A DNA stretch of 64,000 nt from Pseudorhizobium endolithicum (lineage in GTDB: Bacteria > Pseudomonadota > Alphaproteobacteria > Rhizobiales > Rhizobiaceae). The stretch lies in contig NZ_CABFWF030000014.1 of the NCBI RefSeq assembly GCF_902153245.2, forward strand, positions 389,189 to 453,188, written 5' to 3'. This document shows positions 7,936 to 17,033 of this stretch, in pieces. Within the stretch, counting starts at the first letter, position 1, and every line of letters begins with the position of its first letter. Below the pieces are notes generated by a model. The model was not told where the DNA came from. It did not search any database and saw only the letters and a program-made list of their open reading frames with translations. Both the position numbers and the translations under genes were made by a program.

Positions 7936-9540
7936 ATGAGTTTCGCTGACCAGGTCGAGCGGACGCTTGCAGCGCTCGCGGCAACGCCGGGGTGGCGGCT
8001 GCTCCAACAGGCACGGCCGGATTGCGACGATGGCACGGTCGCCGAGATCCTGGAGCAGGCGGCAGGTTTTTCGGAGCGGGTGCTCGCGCCGATCAACCGC
8101 GTCGGTGATCGCCACGGGGCCAGACTCTTGAACGGACGGGTGAAGACCCCCGACGGGTTTCGGGACGCCTTCCGGGGCTATGCCGAGGCGGGGTGGCTCG
8201 CCATGGACCTTCCCGATCGCTACGGCGGCCAGGAATTGCCGCTCACGGTGCAGGCCGCCTGCGCGCCGCTCTTCGAGCGCGGCTGCGTCGCACTGATGAT
8301 GGCCGCGGGCGCGTCACGGGCGGCAGCGCATCTGCTGGCCGAAATCGCGGATGAACAACTCGCGGGGGAATGGGTTCCGAAGCTTGCCGCAGGCGAATGG
8401 GCGGCGACGATCTGCGTCTCCGAAAGCGATGCCGGTTCCGATGTCGGCCGCATCCGGACCAGCGCGGAGCAAAGGGATGGCCGCTGGCAGATCAGCGGCC
8501 AAAAAACATGGATCTCTTTCGGCGACCACGACCTTACCGAACGCATCGGCCACTGCCTGCTCGCACGGACAGGCACGGAGCCTGGGGTCAGAGGGCTGAG
8601 CCTCTTCCTGGTTCCGGACACGGTCGACGGCTCGTCCAACGGCATCACGGTGGATCGGATCGAGGACAAGATGGGCCTGCAGGGATCGCCAACATGCGCC
8701 CTGCGTTTCGAGAAGTCGCGTGGCTGGCTCGTCGGCGCAGAGGGCAGGGGACTGCCGCAGCTCTTCAGGATGATCGAACTGATGCGGCTGCAAACCGCCT
8801 GCCAGGGATTGGGGCTGGCATCCGCCTCGGTGGATATTGCGGAGCGCTATGCCCAGGAACGGCGACAGGGTGGGGATCCGGAGCAACCGGCCGTGCCGAT
8901 CTCCGGCCACCCGGATGTCCGGCGGCAGTTGAGCGCGATGCGCAGCCGCACAGAGGTCCTGCAGCTGGCCGTTCTGGAACTGGCGTCGGCCATGGATCTC
9001 GCCCGGCTGGAGATCAGTCCGGACAGGCGTCGCGAGATCGACGCTTACTGCGCCTGGATGCTTCCGTTGATAAAGAACTTCGGCGGGGAAGCGGGGTTCG
9101 ACGTCGCCAATGCCGCCATCCAGGTGCTCGGCGGGGCGGGCTATACCCGAGATTGGCCGCTCGAGCAGTACCTGCGGGATGCGCGCGTGATGACCATCTA
9201 CGAGGGCACGACCGGCATGCAGGCGCTGGACTTCCTGACCCGCAGGCTCTGGCGCGACGGGGGGAGCGGATGCAAGGCGTTCCTGGCCAAAGCGCGAAGC
9301 GAGTTGGCCTCGCTTCGCGATCGTCATCCGCAGGAGGTGGGCGACGCTTTGGACGTGCTCGATGAGTTTGAAGCTTTCGCCGAGTTGATGATGTCCCTGC
9401 GGGACCGGCCGGAGGAGGCCTTCTGGCGAGCCGACGAATATCTCGGTTCCGGATGGGCCGCCCTTTCCGCGTGGTTGACCGTCAGGTGGACGGGACAGGG
9501 GGGCGGCTATCCGGACGGCATGGGATCCCTCCGGATGTAG
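7936..9540 (+). CDS. Acyl-CoA dehydrogenase
   Basis: This 534-residue flavoprotein has an N-terminal helical domain, a middle beta domain (ICVSESDAGSDVGRIRT) and a C-terminal helical domain. The family motif IQVLGGAGYTRDWPLEQYLRDAR is broken into short matching parts, followed by MTIYEGTTGMQALD, which holds the likely catalytic Glu. It is longer than classic 380-residue enzymes and resembles the larger DmdC-like group with an extra C-terminal tail. It starts six bases after the SDR stop and belongs to the same operon. It could desaturate dihydro-hydroxycinnamoyl-CoA (a phenylpropanoyl-CoA) so that saturated side chains enter the pathway. That role is inference. Confidence 0.85.
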   Translation: MSFADQVERTLAALAATPGWRLLQQARPDCDDGTVAEILEQAAGFSERVLAPINRVGDRHGARLLNGRVKTPDGFRDAFRGYAEAGWLAMDLPDRYGGQELPLTVQAACAPLFERGCVALMMAAGASRAAAHLLAEIADEQLAGEWVPKLAAGEWAATICVSESDAGSDVGRIRTSAEQRDGRWQISGQKTWISFGDHDLTERIGHCLLARTGTEPGVRGLSLFLVPDTVDGSSNGITVDRIEDKMGLQGSPTCALRFEKSRGWLVGAEGRGLPQLFRMIELMRLQTACQGLGLASASVDIAERYAQERRQGGDPEQPAVPISGHPDVRRQLSAMRSRTEVLQLAVLELASAMDLARLEISPDRRREIDAYCAWMLPLIKNFGGEAGFDVANAAIQVLGGAGYTRDWPLEQYLRDARVMTIYEGTTGMQALDFLTRRLWRDGGSGCKAFLAKARSELASLRDRHPQEVGDALDVLDEFEAFAELMMSLRDRPEEAFWRADEYLGSGWAALSAWLTVRWTGQGGGYPDGMGSLRM

Positions 9541-9607
9541 GCTCCGCACCTGAGGACGCCAATGCTCCGGACATGTCGCCTCGATGTGGAAGACTCCATC
9601 GCGGGAA

Positions 9608-9907
9608 CTAATCGGGACAACGTTCCTGCGGCTGAGGATTGTCGCTGCCGCCCTGCGGTGGGACCTGAGCAGACGTTCCAGGCATAGTTTCGCAATCCTG
9701 CAATGCTGTCGTACCCGACCGGTTCGGATCGGTTTGGGTCGTGGTGGTCGTATTGCCTCTCGGCACGGCCGTGCTCCCGACGGGGCCGCCTGCATTGGTA
9801 TCCGGCATGGGTGCAGTTTCCGCGGCCCCGGTTCCGCTGGCGCCTGTCTGGGAGAAGGCGGGACCGGCCGCGAGAATCGCAGCCAAGCTGAAAACGAGGA
9901 TTTTCAT
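9608..9907 (-). CDS. Small secreted protein, low complexity, unknown function
   Basis: This 99-residue protein begins with a clear signal peptide (MKILVFSLAAILAAGPAFSQ). The mature part is rich in Gly, Thr, Pro and Asn and includes a run of five threonines. Two Cys residues (in LQDCETMPG and near the C-terminus, QERCPD) could form a disulfide. The ATG at 9907 has AGGAG upstream; the open frame extends further but has no better start. It converges with the acyl-CoA dehydrogenase gene. I do not recognise a characterised family. Export to the periplasm or beyond is the only supported statement. Confidence 0.65.
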   Translation of the reverse strand: MKILVFSLAAILAAGPAFSQTGASGTGAAETAPMPDTNAGGPVGSTAVPRGNTTTTTQTDPNRSGTTALQDCETMPGTSAQVPPQGGSDNPQPQERCPD

Positions 9908-10064
9908 GACGAGGTTCTCCTGTATCTGCTGGAAGGCAAACAAGGAGACAATGCGCAGGTTCCATGCACACGCGGACCCGGATGATCGGGAAGGAGGACG
10001 AGTTGGGCGTTGCGCGCGGGGCCATATGTTCCTATCAGCATTATCCCGAGTTGCCGGAGGAACC

Positions 10065-10895
10065 ATGAACAGGGCATTGAGCGAAAGCAGGCGCCGGATG
10101 GCCGCAGGATTCGAGCGCGTCTTCTCCCCTGCCTCGCTCTCGTTTCCGCAGCACCGGCCGCCCCTTGAACGGCCCGGGATGATCGTGTCGATCTACTTGC
10201 TGCTTTCGGTCCTGCTGATGTGGGGCGCCGATCACCCGCTGGGGCTCTGGATGAAGGATTTTCCTTCCGAACTGAGGCCTGTCGCCAAGTGGATCACCGA
10301 TCTCGGCGAAGGCGTGGAAATCCTGGTCACTACGGGTGTCCTGCTCATCCTCAGCGTTTTCGTTCCGTCCAGCCGGTTGCGCAGGCGCGTGGTCGTCGGT
10401 GCGAATTCCATCGCGGCCGCAGCCGCCTTCATATTCCTCTCGGTCGCCGGCGGCGGCCTGACTGCATCTCTGGTCAAGAACATGATCGGGAGGGCACGGC
10501 CCAGCCTTCTGGATACCCATGGATATTTCTCATTCCAGCCCTTCACCTTCGATTCTGATTTTGCAGCCTTTCCCTCAGGACATTCCGCGACCGCCGGCGC
10601 AATGGCGATGTCGCTCGCACTCGTCTTCCCGCGGCTGCGCCCGCTGTTCATCCCCGTCGGTGCGCTGATCTGCATCTCACGGCAGCTCGTCGGCGCACAC
10701 TGGCCGAGCGACACGTTGATGGGCTGGGCCGTCGGCGTTGCCTTCACGTTGTGGCTCGCCCATGTGTTCGCACGGCGTCGAATGATGTTCTTCTACGACA
10801 GGGACGGATGTCTGCGCCGGAAGACGGGAAGGCGCGTTCTCGCGGGCCTGTGGGAGGCCATGCGCGGCGGCGTTGGATTTGCGAAGCCGGTCTGA
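10065..10895 (+). CDS. PAP2 family phosphatase
   Basis: This 276-residue membrane protein carries the three-part lipid phosphatase signature. These are KNMIGRARP (K-x6-RP), FPSGHSATAG, and the SRQLVGAHWPSD segment with the catalytic His. About five to six hydrophobic segments surround them. The ATG at 10065 is preceded by GGAGGAACC. Likely substrates are phosphatidate-type or undecaprenyl-pyrophosphate-type lipids at the outer face of the inner membrane. The N-terminal 40 residues are basic and cytoplasmic. The family call is secure; the substrate is unknown. Confidence 0.88.
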   Translation: MNRALSESRRRMAAGFERVFSPASLSFPQHRPPLERPGMIVSIYLLLSVLLMWGADHPLGLWMKDFPSELRPVAKWITDLGEGVEILVTTGVLLILSVFVPSSRLRRRVVVGANSIAAAAAFIFLSVAGGGLTASLVKNMIGRARPSLLDTHGYFSFQPFTFDSDFAAFPSGHSATAGAMAMSLALVFPRLRPLFIPVGALICISRQLVGAHWPSDTLMGWAVGVAFTLWLAHVFARRRMMFFYDRDGCLRRKTGRRVLAGLWEAMRGGVGFAKPV

Positions 10896-10930
10896 GGCGA
10901 AAGCAACCGGTTAACGGAGGCGGCGCGGAT

Positions 10931-12961
10931 CTAGGACTGTGCCACCTTCAGCCGGCTTGCCCGTGTGCGACGCGGTGCGGGGGCTGCCGCATCTTTGATG
11001 GCCGTAAGCGATGCTTTCATTTGCTGCACGGAAGCCGGTCGGCCGATATGGAAGCCCTGCGCCTGGCTGATGCCGAGCCTTCGCACGAGTTCCAACTGCT
11101 CAGGCGTCTCGATTCCTTCGATCAAGATATCGGCGCCGTGGTCACGGAGCAGGCGCACGATGTTCTGCAGCATCATGTATCCTTCGGCGGTGTCACTGGC
11201 GTGCAGGAACGACCGGTCGATCTTCACCAGGTCGAAATCGATCAGTCGGAGCCATGAAAGGCCGGCGAAACCGGTGCCGAAATCGTCCAGCCAGATCGCG
11301 ATGCCCAATGTGTGAAGATCGGTAATGCAGCGCAGGACATCGGAATGGATATCCAGGTCATGCCCTTCGGTGATCTCGAAAGCCAGGCGCTTCCCGTTCA
11401 CGCCCGTATCCGCCAGAATGCTCGCCACCGACGCCGCGAAGCCTGGCGCCTTGAGCTGGATGGGGGAGACATTGATGCTGACCGTGTTGACCCGGTTGGT
11501 GGCGAGCAGATCGCTGCAGGCCTTGCGGATCGCCCAGTTGCCGAGTTCGATGATCCGGCCGGTCCGCTCCGCCACGGGAATGAAGAGGCTGGGCGGAATG
11601 TCGCTTCCGTCGAGCATCTGCAATCGCATCAATGCTTCCACGGAACCGATGCGGCCGGTACGAACGTCCTGGATCGGCTGGTAGACGAGGGTTGCCAGTT
11701 CCTTCTCTATCGCAATCTTGAGAAGGGCAGCGATATTCTCCGTCACATCCCGCGCTCTGGCGCTGGCGGGATTGTAGATCCGCGCCGCATTGCGGCCATC
11801 TGCCTTTGCCGTATAAAGCGCGCGGTCTGCCTGGTCGATGATCTTTTCGAGCTTTGACGGAGCGTATGTCCCGGTAAATGCGGCACCGATGCTGACGGTG
11901 ACGATGGAAAGCCCGTCCCGGCGCTCCTCATGCGGGAGTTCCATCTGCTCTACGGTCTGCCGCAGTTCTTCCGCAAGGCGTGCGACCTTTTCTTCGCAGC
12001 CTGCTTTCGCAACCACGACGAACTCCTCGCCGCCGAAGCGGCCGATCGCCCCCTCATGGGTCTGGATGACCCGGTTCAAGGCATCTGCGACCTGTATGAG
12101 GCAGCGGTCGCCGCGTTGGTGGCCATAGAAGTCGTTGTAGCGCTTGAAGAAATCGACGTCGATGAGCAGGATGCAGAAGTCCTGGCCTTCCTGGTGCCAC
12201 TGCCGCCAGTGCTCCCGGAGGCGATGGTCGATTGAACGGCGGTTTTCAAGCCCCGTCAGGTAGTCGGTATTGGAAAGCCGCAGGAGCGATTTGCCCCGCT
12301 CGACCGTCTCCCGCTGCAGGTTCCTGGCTTCAAGGGCATTCACGAACACCTTGAACCGTTCCTCCTGAAGCTTCCAGTTGACGTAGGAGGTAAAGACGAA
12401 ACAGGACACGAAGAAGGTCCCGAGCGTTATCTGGTAGGCGAAGTCGTCGGGAGCGAAATGGAAGAGGGCGGCGAAGGAAGCCGCCAGCATGATGCTCGAC
12501 GACAGCAGCGACAGCCGGAACTGCAGGCTGAAGAAGAGATTGGCACCCATCATGAAGATGTTGCCGTAGATAAGGTAGTGCGACAGGTTCTCCGTTTCGG
12601 CGGTCATCAGTGAAGGCACGAGCCAGCCCAGATAACCGAGGACCAGTGCAACCGCGCAGGTCTTGTCCATCCAGGATGTCGATGCATCCATGCGGACCTG
12701 CGCCTCCATGAGGGCCAGCACCGCAACAGCCACCGCGAAGCGGGAAATGATCGTATAGAGCGCCACATCGGGGATAAGCAGGACGTCGGTCACGCAGAAA
12801 AGCAGATAGGTGACGACGGCGATCCACAGGCCCTGCCTGATCCCGTGCCGGCGCGTCGTGTCGCCCTGCTCCCGATGTAGAGCCCGCAGGTCCGCCAATG
12901 CGGGAAGACTTGATCTATCCCGTGACCCGAATTCCACCGGGTCTTTCCAAATGTGCATCAT
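10931..12961 (-). CDS. Membrane diguanylate cyclase/phosphodiesterase (GGDEF-EAL)
   Basis: This protein of about 676 residues has roughly six N-terminal membrane segments, a GGDEF domain with an intact GGEEF active loop near residue 307, and a C-terminal EAL domain from about residue 430. The EAL domain keeps SVEALMR, a DDFGTG loop, KIDRSFL and an EGIET plus QGFHIGRP ending, so both halves look catalytically competent. No RxxD inhibitory site is seen five residues before GGEEF. The start is uncertain: ATG at 12961 is used, with a GTG at 13000 as alternative, and neither has a strong ribosome site. It would make or degrade cyclic di-GMP in response to a membrane signal. Confidence 0.9.
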   Translation of the reverse strand: MMHIWKDPVEFGSRDRSSLPALADLRALHREQGDTTRRHGIRQGLWIAVVTYLLFCVTDVLLIPDVALYTIISRFAVAVAVLALMEAQVRMDASTSWMDKTCAVALVLGYLGWLVPSLMTAETENLSHYLIYGNIFMMGANLFFSLQFRLSLLSSSIMLAASFAALFHFAPDDFAYQITLGTFFVSCFVFTSYVNWKLQEERFKVFVNALEARNLQRETVERGKSLLRLSNTDYLTGLENRRSIDHRLREHWRQWHQEGQDFCILLIDVDFFKRYNDFYGHQRGDRCLIQVADALNRVIQTHEGAIGRFGGEEFVVVAKAGCEEKVARLAEELRQTVEQMELPHEERRDGLSIVTVSIGAAFTGTYAPSKLEKIIDQADRALYTAKADGRNAARIYNPASARARDVTENIAALLKIAIEKELATLVYQPIQDVRTGRIGSVEALMRLQMLDGSDIPPSLFIPVAERTGRIIELGNWAIRKACSDLLATNRVNTVSINVSPIQLKAPGFAASVASILADTGVNGKRLAFEITEGHDLDIHSDVLRCITDLHTLGIAIWLDDFGTGFAGLSWLRLIDFDLVKIDRSFLHASDTAEGYMMLQNIVRLLRDHGADILIEGIETPEQLELVRRLGISQAQGFHIGRPASVQQMKASLTAIKDAAAPAPRRTRASRLKVAQS

Positions 12962-13194
12962 GCACCAATCCGTTGGTGTGCCCGGTTCTGCAGCAGGCAC
13001 CGCTTTTCCGAGCCATTCCTAGGCCATCGACACATGCACTTTATCCCCTGTGCCGAAACCGCAGAAGGTCTAAGGGCGAAGGTTAGGAGAGCAGGATTAA
13101 TTCTTTGCTAAACAAAAATCAGGGATTGTTCGAAACTGGCAAAAATGCCTAAGTGGCAAGCCGGTTGCTGTCCTGTCCCAAGTGTCGGGGAGTT

Positions 13195-13215
13195 TGCTCC
13201 GGTACTCTCGGAGCA
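13195..13215 (+). other. Hairpin in the leader of the methyltransferase gene
   Basis: Perfect 7-base arms TGCTCCG and CGGAGCA enclose a 7-base loop, 35 bases before the proposed GTG start at 13251. There is no T-run after it. The rest of the 13001-13250 intergenic region, about 250 bases, shows no gene and must contain the divergent promoters for the GGDEF-EAL and methyltransferase genes. Confidence 0.4.
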
Positions 13216-13250
13216 GCGTGTTTGCGTATATTAGTAAAATGGAGTTTGTT

Positions 13251-14291
13251 GTGAACGAGTATTCTTTCGTGGCAGACGGCGAAAGCCTTATTACGTCGGA
13301 TTTGCTTCTTCATGAAATTACCAGCCAATCGAATACAACCGATGACCGCGCGCGGTCGGAGGGGCTGGCAGAACTGGTCATCACCCTCCAGCTTACGCAG
13401 CAGCGCATCAGCAACGGCATGGCGCCGGGGGAGGTCATCGACCATCTGGCGCGGGCGCTGCATGAAACGCGCAGCAAGCTGCCGTTGGATGTCTGGCGGG
13501 ATCTGATCCCGGTGGTGCAACGCCATCCGCTTTCCCAGTACTTCCGGCAGGATCCTTTTACGCGGTGGTCCTTCGAGAAGCCGCGTGGGTATTCCGGCGA
13601 TGCGCAACTTCTGGATTTCATCTATGGCCACGAAAGCATAGCGGGCGAGGTGGCGGGCGCCTCAGCGGTCGGCAAGGCCCTCTACGGCTATACGCGCGAC
13701 GCTTCGTCGTCGGTTGCCGTGCGCGAGAGACGCGATCTCCTGACGCGCTATGTCGACGATATTGCCCGCGCTCGGGGACCGGCCACCGAAGTGCTGGCAA
13801 TCGCCGCCGGTCACCTCCGGGAGGCCAATCGCTCGGAGGCCCTTCAAGCCGGTGCGTTGAAGCGCTGGGTGGCGCTCGACCAGGATCCTCTCAGCGTCGG
13901 ATCCATCGCTCGCGATTTCGCGGGAACCTCCGTCGAGGCAATGGACGGCTCCGTCCGTAGTGTTCTGGCTCGGCCCGAGCGGCTGGGGCAGTTCGACTTC
14001 ATCTACGCTGCCGGCCTTTACGACTATCTCTCGCGGAAGGTGGCAGTGCGCCTCACGGAGACCTGCCTGAAGATGCTGAAGCCGGGAGGGAGCTTCCTCT
14101 TTGCGAACTTCGCGCAGGACATCGTGGTCGACGGCTACATGGAAACCTTCATGGACTGGGCGCTGCTCCTGCGATCGAAGGCCGACATGTGGGACATCAT
14201 CGATGCCACCAAAGGCCGCGACGATACCGCCAGCGTCACCTTCGGGGAAAACCGCAACATCGTCTACGGCGTGATCACCAAGGCGGTATAG
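13251..14291 (+). CDS. SAM-dependent methyltransferase related to 3-hydroxypalmitate methyl ester (EF) biosynthesis proteins
   Basis: This 346-residue protein has an N-terminal region of about 170 residues and a C-terminal class I methyltransferase domain. The SAM-binding segment is VLAIAAGHLREA, followed by VALDQDPLSVG and the FDFIYAAGLYDYL and MLKPGGSFLFANF strands. The overall architecture recalls proteins annotated as extracellular factor 3-hydroxypalmitic acid methyl ester biosynthesis proteins (PhcB-like), though I cannot confirm orthology. GTG at 13251 has GGAG six bases upstream; ATG at 13239 is an alternative. It is divergent from a c-di-GMP enzyme gene, which suggests signalling, but no target is shown. 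Confidence 0.7.
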   Translation: MNEYSFVADGESLITSDLLLHEITSQSNTTDDRARSEGLAELVITLQLTQQRISNGMAPGEVIDHLARALHETRSKLPLDVWRDLIPVVQRHPLSQYFRQDPFTRWSFEKPRGYSGDAQLLDFIYGHESIAGEVAGASAVGKALYGYTRDASSSVAVRERRDLLTRYVDDIARARGPATEVLAIAAGHLREANRSEALQAGALKRWVALDQDPLSVGSIARDFAGTSVEAMDGSVRSVLARPERLGQFDFIYAAGLYDYLSRKVAVRLTETCLKMLKPGGSFLFANFAQDIVVDGYMETFMDWALLLRSKADMWDIIDATKGRDDTASVTFGENRNIVYGVITKAV

Positions 14292-14301
14292 GCTGGTTGT
14301 T

Positions 14302-14331
14302 CATCCTGCTGCCACGTCTTGCAGCAGGATG
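14302..14331. terminator. Bidirectional hairpin between convergent genes
   Basis: Perfect 11-base arms CATCCTGCTGC and GCAGCAGGATG enclose an 8-base loop, placed exactly between two convergent genes (ends at 14291 and 14336). There is no long T-run on either strand, so termination efficiency is uncertain. Confidence 0.5.
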
Positions 14332-14335
14332 GAAT

Positions 14336-15403
14336 TTACGAGATGGGGAAGACCCGGCCGTCGAACAACTTGCGCGCGGTGCGCAGGGTGCCGATGCCTT
14401 CGATCTTTCCTTCGGAGTTCCGGCTGACGAGAACCTCGGCCGCACCGGTCGGGTGATCGACCAGAAAGCGCCCGTCCGCCGGCAGACGTGCGACTTCGGC
14501 CGCGACCGACTCGGGAAGAGTGCAGGCAGTTGCGACGCTGACGGCCGCGAAGACGCCGATGGAGGCGTGGCAGCGGTGCGGGATGAAACTGCGGGTGCTG
14601 ATCGTCCCTCCGGTCTGCGGGGGAGACACGAGCGTCATCTTGGGTACGGATTTCTCCGTCACATCGCCGAGGTTCATGATTGGCCCGGCAGCCAGCCGGA
14701 TACTCTCCAGCCGTGCCTTCAATCCGGCATCAGCGTCCAGATCCTCACGGCTTTCCGAGCCTGAAAGGCCGAAATCGGACGCGCGCAGAAGGATGATCGG
14801 CATACCGTTGTCGATCATCGTGCACTCGACGCCTTCGATCGTGTCGCGGGCCCGGCCGGATGGCAGAAGGCTGCCGCACATGGAGCCTTCGGTGTTCTGG
14901 AACAGCAGCGGTATGGCGGCATGGCTTCCCGGCACGCCGTCGATGGTTGCGTCGCCGCGGTAAGTCACCTTGCCGTTGGGGGTGGCGACCTGCGCAAGCG
15001 ACACCTCGCCGGTATTCAGCATATGGATACGCACCGGCGTCGTACTGTCCCGAGCGGCGACCAGGCCCCGTTCGATCGCGGCCGGGCCGACCGCGGCAAG
15101 GATGTTGCCGCAGCCCTGGGCGTCCGTGACGACCGGTTGATCCACGAAGACCTGAAGGAAAAGATAGTCGACATCCGCATCGGGCCTCGTCGACGGCGAA
15201 AGGATGGCCACCTTCGATGTCAGCGGATCGGCGCCGCCGATGCCGTCGATCTGCCGATTGTCGGGGGATCCCATGACCTTGAGCAGCAGGGCATCCCGTT
15301 CCTTCGGATCGGATGGCAGATCGGCGGCAAGAAAGACGGCGGCTTTCGACGTGCCGCCGCGCATCCAGAGGCAGGGAATGCCGTCGCCATAGGGGTCAGA
15401 CAT
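14336..15403 (-). CDS. galD: 4-oxalomesaconate tautomerase (PrpF/GalD family)
   Basis: This 355-residue PrpF-fold isomerase starts with the family signature around [16 protein letters not shown] and continues with [18 protein letters not shown] conserved central Cys lies in [11 protein letters not shown]. GalD interconverts keto and enol forms of 4-oxalomesaconate before hydration. The gene overlaps the aldolase gene by eight bases and is the last of the minus-strand operon headed by the PIG-L-type hydratase. Because aldolase, hydratase and tautomerase occur together, the GalD assignment is much more likely than a methylcitrate-pathway PrpF. Confidence 0.85.
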   Translation of the reverse strand: MSDPYGDGIPCLWMRGGTSKAAVFLAADLPSDPKERDALLLKVMGSPDNRQIDGIGGADPLTSKVAILSPSTRPDADVDYLFLQVFVDQPVVTDAQGCGNILAAVGPAAIERGLVAARDSTTPVRIHMLNTGEVSLAQVATPNGKVTYRGDATIDGVPGSHAAIPLLFQNTEGSMCGSLLPSGRARDTIEGVECTMIDNGMPIILLRASDFGLSGSESREDLDADAGLKARLESIRLAAGPIMNLGDVTEKSVPKMTLVSPPQTGGTISTRSFIPHRCHASIGVFAAVSVATACTLPESVAAEVARLPADGRFLVDHPTGAAEVLVSRNSEGKIEGIGTLRTARKLFDGRVFPIS

Positions 15404-16067
15404 ATTTCAGACCCTTCTCGGCCAGGCGCTCCCGCATGGAATAGATGTCGAGGCCAAGCTCACCGGCAGCGAGGCGCTTGCGCTTGGCCTCCTCCGCCGC
15501 CAGCCGTCGTTCCGCAGCGGCAGCGACTGTTTCGGCCTCCTCCCGCTTGACGACAACGACGCCGTCGTCGTCGGCTACGATCACGTCGCCTGCTTCGATC
15601 GCGGCTCCGGCGCAAACGATTGGGATATTGACCGAACCGAGGGTCTCCTTCACCGTGCCCTGTGCGGAGATCGCCTTCGACCAGACAGGAAAACCCATCG
15701 CCGTCAGATCGCGAATGTCGCGGACGCCGGCGTCGATAATCAGACCGCGGCATCCGCGCGCCTTGGCGGAGGTGGCAAGCAGGTCGCCGAAATAGCCGTT
15801 GTCGCAGGGCGATGTCGGGGCGAGCACGAGGATATCCCCCGCCCGCAACTGCTCGATCGCGACATGCACCATCCAGTTGTCTCCAGGGGGGGCCGAGATG
15901 GTCACCGCCGAACCGGCGACCTGGGCGCCGGAATAGATCGGCCTCATGTACGAGGCGAGGCAGCCGCGGCGGCCCTGTGCCTCATGAACCGTCGCCACGC
16001 CGGCCGCTGCGAGACGATCGATGACCGCCGGATTCGCCCTTTCGATGTTTTGAACCACGACGGCCAT
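15396..16067 (-). CDS. galC: 4-carboxy-4-hydroxy-2-oxoadipate aldolase/oxaloacetate decarboxylase (RraA-like, GalC/LigK)
   Basis: This 223-residue class II (metal-dependent) pyruvate aldolase has the RraA fold. It shows [11 protein letters not shown] near the N-terminus, the [15 protein letters not shown] and [11 protein letters not shown] segments that bind metal and pyruvate, and [12 protein letters not shown]. It cleaves 4-carboxy-4-hydroxy-2-oxoadipate to pyruvate and oxaloacetate, the last step of the protocatechuate 4,5- and gallate pathways. It is flanked by the tautomerase (8-base overlap) and the dioxygenase (one base away). Confidence 0.88.
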   Translation of the reverse strand: MAVVVQNIERANPAVIDRLAAAGVATVHEAQGRRGCLASYMRPIYSGAQVAGSAVTISAPPGDNWMVHVAIEQLRAGDILVLAPTSPCDNGYFGDLLATSAKARGCRGLIIDAGVRDIRDLTAMGFPVWSKAISAQGTVKETLGSVNIPIVCAGAAIEAGDVIVADDDGVVVVKREEAETVAAAAERRLAAEEAKRKRLAAGELGLDIYSMRERLAEKGLKYV

Positions 16068-16068
16068 G

Positions 16069-17022
16069 TCAGTGCTCCTTTTTCACGGGCGGCGTACCAT
16101 GGGTATGGAAGCTCTCGATCGTCTTCAGGCCCCACGCCTGGCCCTTCTTTCGGTCGCTTTCGGTCCAGACGACGGTCTCGCAGTCGGGCTGCAGGATCAG
16201 GCGCGCACCGGCATTGGCAAGCTCGACGCGATTGCCGGCCGGCTCCCAGACATAGAGGAAGAAGGTTCCCTGGATCGCATGCTTGTGCGGCCCGGTTTCG
16301 ATGTGGACGCCGTTCTGCAGAAAGACATCGGCGGCGCGAAGGATGTCCTCGCGCTGGTCGGTGGCATAGGTCACGTGATGCAGCCGCCCGACACCGCCGC
16401 CATGTTCTTCCGTGCAGGCAAGGTCGTAGGTCTTGTTGTTCACGGTAAACCAGCAGCCGCCGATGCGGCCGTTGTCGAGCTGGATCATCTCCGTGACGCG
16501 CGAGCCGAGGCAGGTTTGCATGAAGCGGCGGAACTCGGAAACGTCGGACGACAGGAGGTTCAGGTGGTCGAGGCGGCGGGGCGCGGCGCCGGTAAAGGCG
16601 GAGGCGGTGTTCTTCAGGGCCGGTACGTCCTCTCCGGCTGCCCGGTATTTTACTGTCTCCCAATAGATCTCGAAGATGTGGCCGAAGGGATCCTCGAAAC
16701 GGAAGGCCCTGCCATGGGAAGGATCGCCGTCGATCCAGCCATACACCTTGTATCCCGATGCTTCGACAGCCTTCACGCGTCGCTCGAGAGCCTCGGGACT
16801 GGAGGCGCGGTAGGCTATGTGCCCGACGCCCGTCGTATGCGACCGTGTCAGCTTGAGCGAGCAGTATTCATAGTCGTCCCACGCCCGCAGATAGGCGGAG
16901 TTTTCATCCCGGCCGGAGAGCTTGAGGCCATAGACGCGGGTGAAGAAGTCGAGGCTTTCCTCGAACTTGTCGGTGTACATCTCGACATGAGCGAGATGGG
17001 CTATGTCGTGGCAAAGCTCCAT
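16069..17022 (-). CDS. VOC-family (type I) extradiol ring-cleavage dioxygenase
   Basis: This 317-residue protein is built from two pairs of VOC modules, like catechol 2,3-dioxygenases. The metal triad is visible in the C-terminal half: His153 in LDHLNLL, His215 or His216 in LHHVTYA, and Glu267 in NRVELANAG. The second-sphere His248 and Tyr257 (GPHKHAI, FFLYVWE) are also present, so it looks active. ATG at 17022 is chosen because GGAGG lies five bases upstream. A GTG further upstream would overlap the previous stop. It sits among galB/C/D-type genes, where a LigB-fold gallate or protocatechuate dioxygenase would normally be expected. The substrate is unknown. Confidence 0.85.
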   Translation of the reverse strand: MELCHDIAHLAHVEMYTDKFEESLDFFTRVYGLKLSGRDENSAYLRAWDDYEYCSLKLTRSHTTGVGHIAYRASSPEALERRVKAVEASGYKVYGWIDGDPSHGRAFRFEDPFGHIFEIYWETVKYRAAGEDVPALKNTASAFTGAAPRRLDHLNLLSSDVSEFRRFMQTCLGSRVTEMIQLDNGRIGGCWFTVNNKTYDLACTEEHGGGVGRLHHVTYATDQREDILRAADVFLQNGVHIETGPHKHAIQGTFFLYVWEPAGNRVELANAGARLILQPDCETVVWTESDRKKGQAWGLKTIESFHTHGTPPVKKEH

Positions 17023-17033
17023 CACCGCCTCCG

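Noticed and set aside
1..9540. Thiolase gene in the hydroxycinnamate island
   Set aside because: I looked for a thiolase and found none. The amidohydrolase is the only candidate for the cleavage step.
8314..9795. Long open frame (about 490 codons) antisense to the acyl-CoA dehydrogenase gene
   Set aside because: It shadows a gene with clear family motifs, has an Arg/His/Pro-rich composition, and shows no domain or ribosome site.
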